Shown here: positions 45,623 to 56,486 of the stretch, one piece after another
Position numbering within the stretch: position 1 is the first letter of the stretch
Layout of the letters: each line of letters opens with the position of its first letter
Origin: DASSNU01 sp035701265
GTDB taxonomy: Bacteria; Gemmatimonadota; Gemmatimonadetes; Gemmatimonadales; Gemmatimonadaceae
Assembly (NCBI GenBank): GCA_035701265.1
Contig: DASSNU010000004.1
Span: 1-64,000, forward strand
DNA: 64,000 nucleotides
Direction of reading: 5' to 3'
Program-made: the position numbers and the translations under genes
Notes under the pieces: model-generated
Database searches by the model: none
Told to the model about the DNA's origin: nothing
Seen by the model: only the letters and a program-made list of their open reading frames with translations

Positions 45623-46690
45623 ATGGCGACCACCGTCACCAACGAAATCCACGAGCTGCTCGGAGACGACGCCGAGTCGCTGCTCGGCTACACGGCCAAG
45701 GGGTTCCCGCGGTCGATGCTGCACCTGCCTGGCCCGGACTACGTGGATCGCATCCTCGCGCAGACCGATCGCAGTCCGCAGGTGCTGCGCAACTACCAGC
45801 AGATCCTCAACACCGGCCGGCTCGCCGGCACGGGGTACGTCTCCATCCTCCCCGTGGACCAGGGGATCGAGCACTCCGCGGGGGCGAGCTTCGCGCCCAA
45901 TCCGCCGATGTTCGACCCGGACACCATCGTCCAGCTCGCCATCGAAGGCGGCTGCAACGCCGTGGCCACCACGCTCGGCACCCTCGGCGCCATCTCGCGC
46001 CGATACGCGCACAAGATCCCGTTCCTCATGAAGCTCAACCACAACGAGCTGCTCACGTACCCGAACGCGTTCGATCAGATCATGTTCGCGAGCGTGGAGC
46101 AGGCGTTCAACCTGGGCGCGGTGGCCGTGGGGGCGACGGTCTATTTCGGCTCGGAGCAGTCCACGCGGCAGATCCAGGAGGTATCGCGCGCGTTCGCGCG
46201 CGCGCACGAGCTCGGGATGGTGACCGTGCTCTGGTGCTACCTGCGCAACAGCGCCTTCAAGGTAGACGGCACCGACTATTCCCTGGCCGCCGATCTCACC
46301 GGCCAGGCCAACCACCTTGGCGTCAGCATCGAGGCGGACATCATCAAGCAGAAGCTGCCGGAGAACAACGGCGGCTACAACGCGCTCAAGTTCGGGAAGA
46401 CGCACAAGAAGGTCTACACCGAGCTCACCCCGGGCGACCATCCCATCGAGCTCACGCGCTACCAGGTGGCCAACTGCTACATGGGACGTGTGGGACTCAT
46501 CAACTCCGGCGGCGCGAGCGGGGAGAACGATTTCGCCGAAGCGTGTCGCACCGCGGTCATCAACAAGCGCGCGGGGGGGATGGGACTCATCAGCGGGCGC
46601 AAGGCATTCCAGCGTCCCATGAAGGACGGCGTCCGCCTGCTCAACCTCATCCAGGACATCTACCTGGACGAGAGCATCACCGTCGCGTAG
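45623..46690 (+). CDS. fbaB: class I fructose-bisphosphate aldolase
   Basis: This 355-residue protein matches the DhnA-type class I aldolase: SILPVDQGIEHS near residue 75, MKLNHNE, GATVYFGSE, WCYLRNSAFK and KLPENNGGYNALKFGKTHKKVY. It splits fructose 1,6-bisphosphate, or runs the reverse in gluconeogenesis, via a lysine Schiff base. GAGGGG four bases upstream supports the start. It is monocistronic: an operator-like palindrome lies about 175-190 bp upstream and a 9-bp hairpin follows the stop. Confidence 0.9.
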   Translation: MATTVTNEIHELLGDDAESLLGYTAKGFPRSMLHLPGPDYVDRILAQTDRSPQVLRNYQQILNTGRLAGTGYVSILPVDQGIEHSAGASFAPNPPMFDPDTIVQLAIEGGCNAVATTLGTLGAISRRYAHKIPFLMKLNHNELLTYPNAFDQIMFASVEQAFNLGAVAVGATVYFGSEQSTRQIQEVSRAFARAHELGMVTVLWCYLRNSAFKVDGTDYSLAADLTGQANHLGVSIEADIIKQKLPENNGGYNALKFGKTHKKVYTELTPGDHPIELTRYQVANCYMGRVGLINSGGASGENDFAEACRTAVINKRAGGMGLISGRKAFQRPMKDGVRLLNLIQDIYLDESITVA

Positions 46691-46736
46691 CGCACGCCGC
46701 GCGCACGCGGCCACGGACAGTGCTGCAGGTGACGTC

Positions 46737-46761
46737 GCGGGCGCCTCGAGCGGGCGCCCGC
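46737..46761 (+). terminator. terminator after fbaB
   Basis: A 9-bp GC stem (GCGGGCGCC with GGCGCCCGC) and 7-nt loop lie about 47 bp after the aldolase stop. No T run follows. The rest of the gap to 46994 is non-coding and contains a TACAAT -10-like hexamer at 46835-46840 for the next gene. Confidence 0.5.
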
Positions 46762-46994
46762 CGTTGCATCGTGGCGGCCCAGCGCGCGGCCCGGAGCGCG
46801 GGTCAGCGCATCGGGCACCGTGCCCGACTCCCTGTACAATTTTGTCACACGACGCGCTGTTGACGCGCGCAATGCGCGGGCGCGTTGCCGTGGAGGCGCA
46901 TGCGCCGTCTGCATCGGAGTACCCGCGCGACGGAGGAAGCGCGCGCGGGAGAGGCCACTCCGGCCGAAGTCCCACGACACAGACGAGGTTTGCC

Positions 46995-47594
46995 ATGCGT
47001 ACCACTCACGTTCTGCTCGCGGCGGCGTTCGTGGCGGCCACGGCGGCCGTTCCCGCCCGTGCACACGCTCAGGGAATCCCGCACTTCTCCATCGAAGGTG
47101 CCGGCGTGTACGTGAATCCCGAAGGGACCGACTTCGAAGGGATCGACGGCTCGTTCGGCTTCGAGGCGCAGGCGCGCCTCTCGCTGGGAATGCTGTCGCT
47201 CGGCGCGGGCTATCAGCGCAGCGTGCACGAGGTCCAGGGCTTCAGCAACGACATGCGCGTGAACGGCTTCTTCGCCGAGCCGCGGCTCAACATCCCGCTG
47301 CCGGGTCCGTTCAAGCCATACATCCTGGGGCGCGTGACGCGCACGTCGGAGAACATGGACGTGGACGATCCGATCATCGGCACCGGTGATCTGGAGACGC
47401 ACGGCTGGGCGTTCGGCGCCGGCGCCGGCTTCATGCTGCACCTCGCGCCCATGGTGGCGATCAACCTGTCGGCGGAGTACAACCATCTCTCGCTCGACGA
47501 CTTCCAGTTGGACGGCTCGACGATGGACGACACCAACTCGAGCGGGCAGAACCTCGCGCTGCGCGCGGGTCTCTCGATCGGCCTGGGGCACTAG
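46995..47594 (+). CDS. outer-membrane beta-barrel protein
   Basis: This 199-residue protein has a clean signal peptide (to ARAHAQ). Its mature part is of alternating hydrophobic strands typical of an eight-stranded OmpA/OprF-like barrel (FEAQARLSLGMLSLGAGYQR, FFAEPRLNIPL, WAFGAGAGFMLHL). It ends LSIGLGH. Family: outer membrane protein beta-barrel. Function unknown. A strong bidirectional terminator lies 20 bp after the stop. Confidence 0.8.
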   Translation: MRTTHVLLAAAFVAATAAVPARAHAQGIPHFSIEGAGVYVNPEGTDFEGIDGSFGFEAQARLSLGMLSLGAGYQRSVHEVQGFSNDMRVNGFFAEPRLNIPLPGPFKPYILGRVTRTSENMDVDDPIIGTGDLETHGWAFGAGAGFMLHLAPMVAINLSAEYNHLSLDDFQLDGSTMDDTNSSGQNLALRAGLSIGLGH

Positions 47595-47614
47595 TCCGCA
47601 CGCGGTACCAGCAC

Positions 47615-47656
47615 ACACGCCCCGCACCGGGAGCAGAGTCCCGGTGCGGGGCGTGT
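47615..47656. terminator. strong bidirectional terminator
   Basis: A perfect 18-bp stem (47615-47632 with 47639-47656) with loop GCAGAG lies between the convergent barrel and ABC-permease genes. There is no T run but the stem is very stable. Confidence 0.8.
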
Positions 47657-47681
47657 CACATCGTGGATCGTCCTTCGCGGG

Positions 47682-48950
47682 CTATGCCGTCCTGATCCAG
47701 CGCATCAGTTCCTGGAACGACGGCCGCTTGCCGGTGCTCAGGATTCCCACGCGGTAGATCTTTCCCGCCACCCACGACACCGCGACGACCGACAACGCCA
47801 GGAGCACGACCGAGAGCGCGATCTGCGCGGGCGGGATGGCCGCCGCCGCGATCCGCATCGGCATCGCGATCGGCGAGGTGAAGGGGACGAGACCGAGGAC
47901 GGTCGCCTTCGTCCCCAGCGGATCGGTGGCGATCGACCCGATGAGCATGAGCGGAATGATCAGCGGGAGGATGGCGGCCATCTGGAGCGACTGTGCCTCC
48001 TGCTCGCTCGTCACCGCCGCGCCCATCGCCGCGAACACGGCGGCGAAGAGGAAGAACCCGAGTATGAAATACAGGAGGAAGAGTCCACCCGTGGCGGGTG
48101 CGATGTGCAGCACCTGAAGAGCCTGCGCGGAGATGCCGAACCGCTGCGTCAGAAACGACGACTGCGTGGCGGCGATCGCGACGAACGCGGCCCAGATGGC
48201 CACCTGCAGAATGGCCGCCGAGCCGCCGCCGATGACCTTGCCGATCATGAGGCTCTGCGCGTTCACCGAGCTCACCATGAGCTCGGAGATGCGGTTCGTC
48301 TTCTCCTCGAGCACGCTGCGCAGGACGCTGATCCCGTAGAAGAGCGTCATGAAGTAGATGAGGAACGCCACCACGTAGGCGAAGATGAAGACCGACGCGT
48401 CGGTCCCGCCCTGCTCCCCCTGCGCCGTGACGCGGGTGCTCGAGAGGCTCACCGGTTGCACCAGCGCCGCCACCTGCTCCGCGCGGAGCCCCGCCGCTTC
48501 CAGCCGCTCCCCCTGCACCGCGCGTGAGGCGGCCTGCCTCACCTCGGTCCGGATCTGCGCCCCGGGGATGCTGCGCGCGCGGTAGAGCACGCTATCCCCT
48601 TCGAGGATGTTCGACGGCAGGACGATGTAGGCGTCGAGCGCCTTCTGCGCCACGAGCCGGTTGAGCGAATCGCGCACCCCCTCCAGCGGCGCCGCGATGC
48701 GGTCCACCGTGTACGTGTTTCCCTCCGAGTCCGCGCGCGGGACCGAGAGCAACTGGATGAACCGCTCGCCCACCGTGCTGGGCGCCTGGTCCACCACCGC
48801 CACGCGCAGGTGCTTCCCGCCGTCGCTGGAGCCGGAGATGAGCAGGAGCGCGACCAGGAAGACGGGGAAGATGATCGTCCCCACGACGAACATCTTGGAC
48901 TGCACGCGCGAGCGGAACTCGCGCTTGATGATCAGCATCGTCTCAGACAT
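47682..48950 (-). CDS. ABC-2 type permease (NatB-like)
   Basis: This 422-residue membrane protein has an N-terminal helix (MFVVGTIIFPVFLVALLLI), a periplasmic loop of about 150 residues, and five or six helices in the second half (VFIFAYVVAFLIYFMTLFYG, and so on). This is the NatB/ABC-2 family, often sodium or drug/peptide export. It overlaps the ATPase gene by 8 bp, forming a two-gene operon transcribed ATPase first. ATG 48950 follows a good in-frame context. Confidence 0.88.
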   Translation of the reverse strand: MSETMLIIKREFRSRVQSKMFVVGTIIFPVFLVALLLISGSSDGGKHLRVAVVDQAPSTVGERFIQLLSVPRADSEGNTYTVDRIAAPLEGVRDSLNRLVAQKALDAYIVLPSNILEGDSVLYRARSIPGAQIRTEVRQAASRAVQGERLEAAGLRAEQVAALVQPVSLSSTRVTAQGEQGGTDASVFIFAYVVAFLIYFMTLFYGISVLRSVLEEKTNRISELMVSSVNAQSLMIGKVIGGGSAAILQVAIWAAFVAIAATQSSFLTQRFGISAQALQVLHIAPATGGLFLLYFILGFFLFAAVFAAMGAAVTSEQEAQSLQMAAILPLIIPLMLIGSIATDPLGTKATVLGLVPFTSPIAMPMRIAAAAIPPAQIALSVVLLALSVVAVSWVAGKIYRVGILSTGKRPSFQELMRWIRTA

Positions 48951-49908
48951 GGGCTTCCTCGGGGCGGCGATGCGGCGTGACGGCGCCGGTGACGCGCTGG
49001 ACGAAGATCTCGTGCAGCGACGGCTGCACACGCGCGAAGCGGAGTATGGGGACGTCGATGCGCGAGAGCACGCCCAGCACCGTGTGCGTGTCCGCGCCGC
49101 GCGAGAGCTCGAGCTCGAACGCCGTCCCATCGCGCAGCGCGGTGACGGTGGTGAAGGTCCCGTTCCCCGGGCGGAGCTGCTCCTGGATGGCCGGCGATTC
49201 GCGCTCGAATTCCACCTCGTACCGGTTCCCCATGTGGCTGCGCTTCACCTCGCGCAGATTGCCGTCCAGCACCTTGCGCCCCTCGGCGATGATGCAGACG
49301 TGCTCGCAGAGCTGTTCCGCCTGATCCATGTTGTGCGTGCTGAAGAGCACCGTCCGCCCCTCGCTCCGCGCGCCGAGGATCGTGTCGCGGAGCACTTCCT
49401 GATTCACCGGATCGAGCCCGGAGGCCGGTTCGTCCAGGATCAGCAGGTCGGGGCGGTGCAGGATGGTGGTGATGAACTGCACCTTCTGCTGCATCCCCTT
49501 GGAGAGCGTCTCCACGCGCGCGTTCTCCCACTCGCTGAGCCCCATCCGCTCCAGCCACTCGCGCCCCTGCGTGCGCCCCTGCGCTTCGGGCACCCCCTTG
49601 AGCGCGGCGAAGAAGACGATCACGTCCAGCACCTTCATCTTCTTGTACAGTCCGCGCTCTTCGGGGAGGTACCCCACGCGGCGGAGGACCTTGCGGTCGG
49701 CCGCCGGATCCGCCCCCAACATGGAGATGCTGCCGCTGTCACGCCCGATGATGTTCATGATCATCCGGAGCGTGGTGGATTTCCCCGCGCCGTTGGGACC
49801 GAGGATGCCGTAGATCGTGCCGGCCGGGACGGCGAGACTCAGCCGGTCCACCGCCACGTGTCCCGCGTACCGCTTGGAGATGTCGTCGATTCGGATCGCG
49901 TCGGTCAT
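48943..49908 (-). CDS. ABC exporter ATPase (NatA-like)
   Basis: This 321-residue ATPase has Walker A GPNGAGKSTT, signature LSKGMQQKVQ and Walker B LLILDEPASGLDP. The ~85-residue C-terminal extension is typical of the DrrA/NatA group, which couple to ABC-2 permeases. It exports an unknown substrate with the following gene. No obvious Shine-Dalgarno precedes the ATG. Divergent from the ArsR-methyltransferase gene across 450 bp. Confidence 0.9.
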   Translation of the reverse strand: MTDAIRIDDISKRYAGHVAVDRLSLAVPAGTIYGILGPNGAGKSTTLRMIMNIIGRDSGSISMLGADPAADRKVLRRVGYLPEERGLYKKMKVLDVIVFFAALKGVPEAQGRTQGREWLERMGLSEWENARVETLSKGMQQKVQFITTILHRPDLLILDEPASGLDPVNQEVLRDTILGARSEGRTVLFSTHNMDQAEQLCEHVCIIAEGRKVLDGNLREVKRSHMGNRYEVEFERESPAIQEQLRPGNGTFTTVTALRDGTAFELELSRGADTHTVLGVLSRIDVPILRFARVQPSLHEIFVQRVTGAVTPHRRPEEAHV

Positions 49909-50322
49909 GCGGATGAAGGTTGAAGCGGATGCATGTCACCGCCTGGGCGTGCGGGGGCAGAGCTGCTGAGCGGAGCGATGACGGGGAGTGAGCGCGCGGT
50001 GCGGAGCGGAATCGTGTGCCGCGCCGCCATGCGGGCGGGCGCGCCGAGCCGCGCGCACCTCAACCTATGCCTCCGCGCGCTCCCCCACAAATGCCTTCGT
50101 GCGACAGCAGCGGCTGCCGGCGCTTCGCCGCGGGGTCAGCCCCTTCCATCAGGGGAGACGACGCGACTGCAATCTGGCCGCGCGGACTTCGCCGCCGCTG
50201 TCGACGCAGATGGGCTACCACCGCGGCAAGCGCGACGGGGTAGCCTCCATGCCCTCTCGGCCCGCAGGCGCCCTTCTGCCGGCTGCCCGCCAGTGGTAAG
50301 TGGCCACGGCACAGATGGTTAC
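49909..50322. other. non-coding region between NatA-like ATPase and ArsR-methyltransferase
   Basis: About 410 bp without a protein-like frame. The clearest structure is a hairpin at 50210-50250 (GGCTACC with GGTAGCC plus a bulged outer ATGG/CCAT stem). Because the promoter of the rightward gene lies downstream of it, this cannot be a leader for that gene. Confidence 0.4.
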
Positions 50323-50351
50323 TTGTCTCTATCCGAACATCTGGATATATT
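50323..50351 (+). promoter_or_regulatory. promoter of ArsR-methyltransferase gene, leaderless
   Basis: A -35 TTGTCT (50323-50328), 17-bp spacer and -10 TATATT (50346-50351) place transcription start at about 50358-50359, the A of the ATG. No Shine-Dalgarno is present, so the mRNA is probably leaderless. Confidence 0.7.
50331..50346. promoter_or_regulatory. candidate operator ATCCGAACATCTGGAT
   Basis: An imperfect inverted repeat (arms ATCC/GGAT with further matches inward, 10 of 16 symmetric positions) occupies the spacer between -35 and -10 of the adjacent regulator gene. Bound protein here would block RNA polymerase, so autorepression by the encoded ArsR-type protein is likely. Confidence 0.5.
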
Positions 50352-50358
50352 GCTGCCC

Positions 50359-51519
50359 ATGGCGGCACCTGTACTCGATGTACTCGACAGACTCGGCATC
50401 CTTGCCGATGACACGCGGGCGCGCCTGCTCCTGCTGCTCGACGAGCACGAGCTGACCGTCTCCGAAATCCAGAAGATCCTCCGGATTCCGCAGTCCACCG
50501 CCAGCCGGCAGCTCAAGCTCCTGGCCGACGCGGGGTGGGTGTCGTCGCGCGCGGAGGGGACGACGCGGTGGTACGCGATCGCTCGCGAGCGGCTCTCTGA
50601 GGCCGATCGAGAGATCTGGGCGCTCGTCCGGCAGGAGATCGAACAGACCGCCGCCGCATCGCAGGTGGCTGAACGGGCGCGCGCGGTAGTTGCCGAGCGG
50701 CGCGCCACGTCGCGCGAGTTCTTCTCGAGTGCCGCGGGGGAGTGGGACCGCCTTCGTACGGAGCTGTTCGGATCGCGTCCGGAGATGCTCGCCATCCCCG
50801 CGCTGCTCGATGCGTCGTGGGTGGTGGGCGATCTGGGTGCGGGCACCGGGCAACTCGCGGCTACACTGGCACCGTGGGTCGCGCGTGTCATCGCGGTGGA
50901 CGGCTCGGCGGAGATGCTCGCCGCCGCGCGCGCGCGACTGTCCGACGTCTCCAACGTGGAGCTGCTGCATGGCGAGCTGGAGCGCCTTCCGATGGAGGAC
51001 GCATCGCTCGACGCGGCGATCCTCGCGCTCGTGCTGCCGTACGTGGCCGAGCCGCTCCGCGCGCTCGAGGAGGCACGGCGCGTGCTGCGTCCAGGAGGAC
51101 GGCTGCTGGTGGTGGACATGCGCGCGCACGATCGTGACGATCTGCGCCGCATGGGACATCTCTGGCAGGGATTCGACGAAGCGCGCATGACCGGCTGGCT
51201 TCGCGAGGCGAAGTTCACCAATGTGCGTTACGTTCCGCTGTCGCCGGATGTTGCGGCATCGGGACCCACGCTCTTTGCCTGCTCCGCGCGCGCGGGGGCG
51301 GCGCTCGCTGCGGCGTTGGTGGCGCCGGACGCATCGATGTCATCCGTGGCATCGGCCCACGGCGGCGCTCGGCGAGAGATGCGCTCGGTGGCCGAGTCTG
51401 CGGTCGCCAGCGCGAGCGCGGGCGAATCGGGCGCGGAGATCGCTTCTGCCCGCGATTCATCAGCGACAGCCGTTGATGACTCTCCCGCGCGCACGGCGGC
51501 GGCGGAGCTCGAGTGGTGA
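50359..51519 (+). CDS. ArsR-family regulator fused to SAM methyltransferase (SahR-like)
   Basis: This 386-residue protein has an N-terminal ArsR winged helix (about 10-85, ending SRQLKLLADAGWV), a linker and a class I methyltransferase fold. Motif I is VVGDLGAGTGQLAATLAPWV, then VIAVDGSAEML, and VLRPGGRLLVVDM. The last ~75 residues are Ala/Ser-rich and low-complexity. No metal-binding Cys pair is seen, so metal sensing is unlikely. ArsR-methyltransferase fusions next to ahcY resemble SahR, an S-adenosylhomocysteine-responsive repressor of the methionine cycle. This is the best guess, from domain order and the ahcY neighbour 103 bp on. Confidence 0.85.
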   Translation: MAAPVLDVLDRLGILADDTRARLLLLLDEHELTVSEIQKILRIPQSTASRQLKLLADAGWVSSRAEGTTRWYAIARERLSEADREIWALVRQEIEQTAAASQVAERARAVVAERRATSREFFSSAAGEWDRLRTELFGSRPEMLAIPALLDASWVVGDLGAGTGQLAATLAPWVARVIAVDGSAEMLAAARARLSDVSNVELLHGELERLPMEDASLDAAILALVLPYVAEPLRALEEARRVLRPGGRLLVVDMRAHDRDDLRRMGHLWQGFDEARMTGWLREAKFTNVRYVPLSPDVAASGPTLFACSARAGAALAAALVAPDASMSSVASAHGGARREMRSVAESAVASASAGESGAEIASARDSSATAVDDSPARTAAAELEW

Positions 51520-51622
51520 GATGGCACGCGGCACGCACGCAGCGAGCGTCTGCGCGACGATCGTGTACGCGACGATGAACACACTGTCCACAGGCTTCAC
51601 AACACACCGAGGGATTTCCACG

Positions 51623-53106
<1,484 letters not shown>

Positions 53107-53110
<4 letters not shown>

Positions 53111-54639
53111 TCCGCGTCCGTCGGCGTGAACCGGATCTCCCCGTCCGGCCCGCGGTCCACGATCCCGCTGTACGATCCGAGCACGCGGCGATTCCACCAG
53201 CGGCCCGTGCGGTTCTTGGTGTCGAGATCGGTGAACCAGTACTTCCACAGCACCGCGCGCACCTGCAGAGGCGCGCGGCCACGGAACGGGTCGCGCGCGA
53301 AGAGCTCGAGCACCGCGCGGGAGCGCTCCAGCAGCCGCTGCTGCGTGAGCACCACCCACTCGTTCTCCTGCCATTCGCCCAGTGACGCGAACCAGAGGTT
53401 CCACTCGAAGCGCGGCTGATACGGCGCATAGATGCCGGGCGCGGCCTGCGGATCCTGTGGCTTGTAGCGGAAGGGATAGGGCACCCACGTTGTGCCGTCG
53501 GTGGTGCCCTGGAACTCGATCTCGTACCGCTCCGGAGTCATGACGGCAAAGAGCCCGTACGCGTTCGCGATGCGGAAGGGGGCGATCGCGCGGGCGGGGA
53601 ACGCGAGCAGGCGCGGCACGGGGATGAAGTACGCCGCGAGTGCGGCCACGGTGCTGTAGAAGATCCACACGAGCGCGACCGCCGCTCCCCACGTGCGCCA
53701 TCGCGGCCGGAGCACCGGCGTGCCGGCGGGAAGTCGCAGGCGAAGCCGCGCCATGGCGCGATCGTCGAGCAGGAAGATCCCCAGCGCGAGGACCAGATAG
53801 TTCAGGAAGGCGTAGTTGGCCGTGAGGATGATCGATACCTGCATGGCCGACACGATGGCGAAGAGCACGATGCGCCACCGGCGCGGCGCGAACAGCCCCC
53901 ACACGAGTACCAGCTCCACCGCGAGCGTGAAGACCACCACCGCGGCGTGAAAGGCGTGCGGAAGGTGCTGCACGTAGTAGCCGATCCAGGTGGGAAGCGG
54001 CGCGTTCTCGTAGTAGTGATCCATGGCGGTGAGCGCGCGCCACGTGGGATCGCCGCTCGCCAGCTTCACCACCCCCGACTCGAAGTAGATGCGGAACCAC
54101 TCCCACTGCAGCAGGAACACGCTCGCGCGCGATGGCGGATGCAGCGCGCCCAACCCCGGGCGCATTCCGGTGGGCGCCAGGATGGCGGACAGCACTCCGG
54201 CCTCGAGCAGCATCCCGTCGGACTGATACGACGAGAACACCTGCAGCGCGGCGACGAACGAGAGAAAGAGCACGGTACACGCGATTGTGCTGGCGCGCGG
54301 CCACACGTTGAACGTGAGGAGGAGCGACGCGATGATCCCGGCCGCCACCGCGATGGTGAGCGCGGTGTGCCCCGCGCCGAGCCAGAAAAGCGTCGGCGCC
54401 GCCCACACGCGGTGCAGGGGGGACAGCAGTTGCGCGAGGGCGGAGAGATACTCTCCCGCGGGGAGAATGCCCTGCGGACCGATGAGCCCCTGCACCTGTC
54501 CCGCCAGCGAATAGAACGCGGAGAAGAAGATGAGCCCGAGCGCGCGCAGGAAGATCCAGCGCGCCCACAGGTAGCCGGCCGTGGCGGCATCCGGAGGGCC
54601 GAACCATCGCGCGGCAAGCTCGCGCAGCGTCGTGCTCAC
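53107..54639 (-). CDS. lipase maturation factor (LMF) family membrane protein
   Basis: This 510-residue protein has about ten helices (YLWARWIFLRALGLIFFSAFY, QVQGLIGPQGILPAGEYL, WEWFRIYFESGVVKLASGDPTW), matching LMF1/LMF2. Animal LMF1 is needed for folding and disulfide-linked assembly of secreted lipases; bacterial members are untested. The start is GTG. It is last of the VKOR-SPW-LMF operon (19-bp gap). The VKOR neighbour makes an envelope thiol-redox role plausible. Its stop overlaps the ahcY stop by 3 bp on the other strand. Confidence 0.88.
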
Positions 54640-54658
54640 GGTTCAGTAGGGGCGCCGC

Positions 54659-55012
54659 TCACGTGTCACCGTGATCGGACCACAGCACGCGCCAGCCGCC
54701 GCCGTACGACGCGCGCACGCGCCCGCGGAACGGAACGAGGGCGAGCAGCACGAACCCCGCGATCATGCTCTGCGCGGCGAGTACCGGGTTATGATAGCCG
54801 AGCGTCCACGGGGCGATGAGCAGCCACAGGCCCAGGGGGAGCTCTGCCCACCGCAGCTCACGGGTGACGCCCGCGGCGGCGACGATCGCGATCGCGGCGA
54901 TCACCGGGCCGACGATCCGGTCGTTGACCGCCGCGCGGCCCCCGTAGCCGAGCACGCCCGGCGATGCGACGAGCCACACGCCCACGATCGCGCTCACGAT
55001 TCGTGCCCACAT
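54659..55012 (-). CDS. SPW-repeat membrane protein
   Basis: This 117-residue protein has four helices arranged as two repeats with WLVASPGVLGYG and WLLIAPWTLGYH, the mark of the SPW family (PF03779). Function is unknown, but the repeats are common in bacterial inner-membrane proteins. It lies 1 bp after the VKOR gene and 19 bp before the LMF gene, so it is within one operon. Confidence 0.88.
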   Translation of the reverse strand: MWARIVSAIVGVWLVASPGVLGYGGRAAVNDRIVGPVIAAIAIVAAAGVTRELRWAELPLGLWLLIAPWTLGYHNPVLAAQSMIAGFVLLALVPFRGRVRASYGGGWRVLWSDHGDT

Positions 55013-55013
55013 C

Positions 55014-55775
55014 TCACTGTGCTCCGCCGCGCTTGCCGCGCGTGAGCGGTGCGGAGAGATCGTCGCGCCCGATCCCCCAGAAGGCGCGCCACACGGAGCG
55101 TTCCGGCGTGCGCGAGACGCGCCGGAGATACTGCAGACTGGCGAGCACCTCGTCCATGGCCGGCCCGATCATGAGCATGGAGATGACGGCCGACAACAGG
55201 CAGAGCGTGCAGAAGGTGTGGTAGACGACCGGTTGCGCGATCACGAGCGCGATGCTCACGGCGCCGAGCGGGCCCACGAGGATGCCGAAGAGCACCACGA
55301 TCCACGGCATGGTGCGCCAGCGCCGTACACCGCCGATCACGCCCGCCAGCGCATCGGCCAGGTAGCCGAGCGCGCCCAGCGTTGCATCGGAGACGGGGAG
55401 AGCGAAGGAGATGGACGAATGGAGGATGCGTCGACTGCCGTCACCGAAGAACGGCTCCCACACGTCGCGCACCACGCCGTACTGATAGAGCGCGAGGTAT
55501 CCGGCAACGCACCCCCCCACGACCGCCAGCGCTACGACCGGCAGTCGCTGTCGCCACGATGCCGGGTTGTAGCTCCACCCCGGCGGCGCGTGCTCGTCGA
55601 CGCGCCGTGTGGTGGCGTCCGCGCCGCGCGCGGGGATGCGTGCGGCGTGTAGCGCGCTGTCGATCTCCCTGTCCATCGCGCGGGCATTGTCATCGCGATG
55701 CTGCTCGGCCGGTGACGGCGCGTGGCGCGATGACGCCTCGCGATCGCGGTGGTGCGCCGTGCCGAGTCGTGCCAT
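55014..55775 (-). CDS. vitamin K epoxide reductase (VKOR)-family protein
   Basis: This 253-residue protein has about four helices and the active CxxC in YHTFCTLCLLSAV. The usual upstream loop cysteines are missing: the place holds EPFFGDGSRRILHSS instead. Typical VKORs oxidise quinone-linked disulfides for periplasmic folding and shuttle electrons through the loop cysteines. Here only the CxxC remains, as in variants lacking the shuttle. ATG 55775 has a GGAG upstream. First gene of the VKOR-SPW-LMF operon. Confidence 0.88.
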   Translation of the reverse strand: MARLGTAHHRDREASSRHAPSPAEQHRDDNARAMDREIDSALHAARIPARGADATTRRVDEHAPPGWSYNPASWRQRLPVVALAVVGGCVAGYLALYQYGVVRDVWEPFFGDGSRRILHSSISFALPVSDATLGALGYLADALAGVIGGVRRWRTMPWIVVLFGILVGPLGAVSIALVIAQPVVYHTFCTLCLLSAVISMLMIGPAMDEVLASLQYLRRVSRTPERSVWRAFWGIGRDDLSAPLTRGKRGGAQ

Positions 55776-55895
55776 GTGTCTCCGCCTCCCCACCGATGAG
55801 CGCCGCGGCGTGAAGGCCCGCGGCAGCGAGCTGGCGCCGCCACACTCCGGCGGCGCCGGTGGAGAGGTTCCGTGCGAGAGCCGTGCCGCGGCCGG

Positions 55896-56486
55896 CTATC
55901 GCTCCGGCGTGGAGCTGCGCGCGGAGGGGGTGCCGCCCGTCCTCTGCATCTGCTCGTTCATCATGGACATGAGCTCGGGCGTGTGCTCCTGGACGATCTG
56001 CTGTCCGAGCCGCGTGCCTTCCTGCATGAGGTCCGGCGTCATCTCGATCAGCTTGCGTCCGACCGGCGTGCTGTAGAAGGCGATCAGCTCGCGCAGCTCG
56101 GGCGCGGTGAAGCGCTGCGCGTAGAGCGCGGCGGTGGGCGGTCCGATGTGCTCCATCGACATGTACTTCTCGAAGAAGCGCTCGAGCACGTCGCGGTAAT
56201 CCTGGAGGAGCGGGTTGGCCTGCAGTTGCGCATCGAGCATGACGGAGACGCTCCGGTGCAACACCGCTTCATAGTGCATCGAGTCGAGCAACTGGGTAGC
56301 GAGCGCCATCCGCACGCTGTCGGCGGGCGCGGCGCCGCCGAGCACGGTGTCGGCCGCGGTGGCCATGCGAACGGCGCCACCCACGGGCATGGGCGAGGCG
56401 GGCCGCTGCGCCAGCAGGGGGAGCGGGGAGGCGAGAAGCGCGACGAGTGCGAGGGCGCGCGCCGAGCGGATGGGGAGGCGGAGCAT
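55896..56486 (-). CDS. DUF2059 secreted protein
   Basis: This 196-residue exported protein (signal ending PLLAQ) carries the DUF2059 segment FTAPELRELIAFYSTPVGRKLIEMTPDLMQEG near the C-terminus. It is all-helical, of unknown function. GGAGACG precedes ATG 56486. A near-consensus leftward promoter lies 190 bp upstream at 56674-56702. It is separated by 120 bp from the VKOR operon on the same strand. Confidence 0.85.
   Translation of the reverse strand: MLRLPIRSARALALVALLASPLPLLAQRPASPMPVGGAVRMATAADTVLGGAAPADSVRMALATQLLDSMHYEAVLHRSVSVMLDAQLQANPLLQDYRDVLERFFEKYMSMEHIGPPTAALYAQRFTAPELRELIAFYSTPVGRKLIEMTPDLMQEGTRLGQQIVQEHTPELMSMMNEQMQRTGGTPSARSSTPER

Noticed and set aside
50210..50250. SAM/SAH riboswitch formed by the GGCTACC hairpin
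   Set aside because: The likely promoter (50323-50351) is downstream of it, so it would not be in the transcript of the ArsR-methyltransferase gene; the known riboswitch cores are not seen.
51520..51622. SAH riboswitch before ahcY
   Set aside because: The 103-bp gap lacks the conserved SAH-riboswitch core; regulation is more likely by the upstream ArsR-methyltransferase protein.
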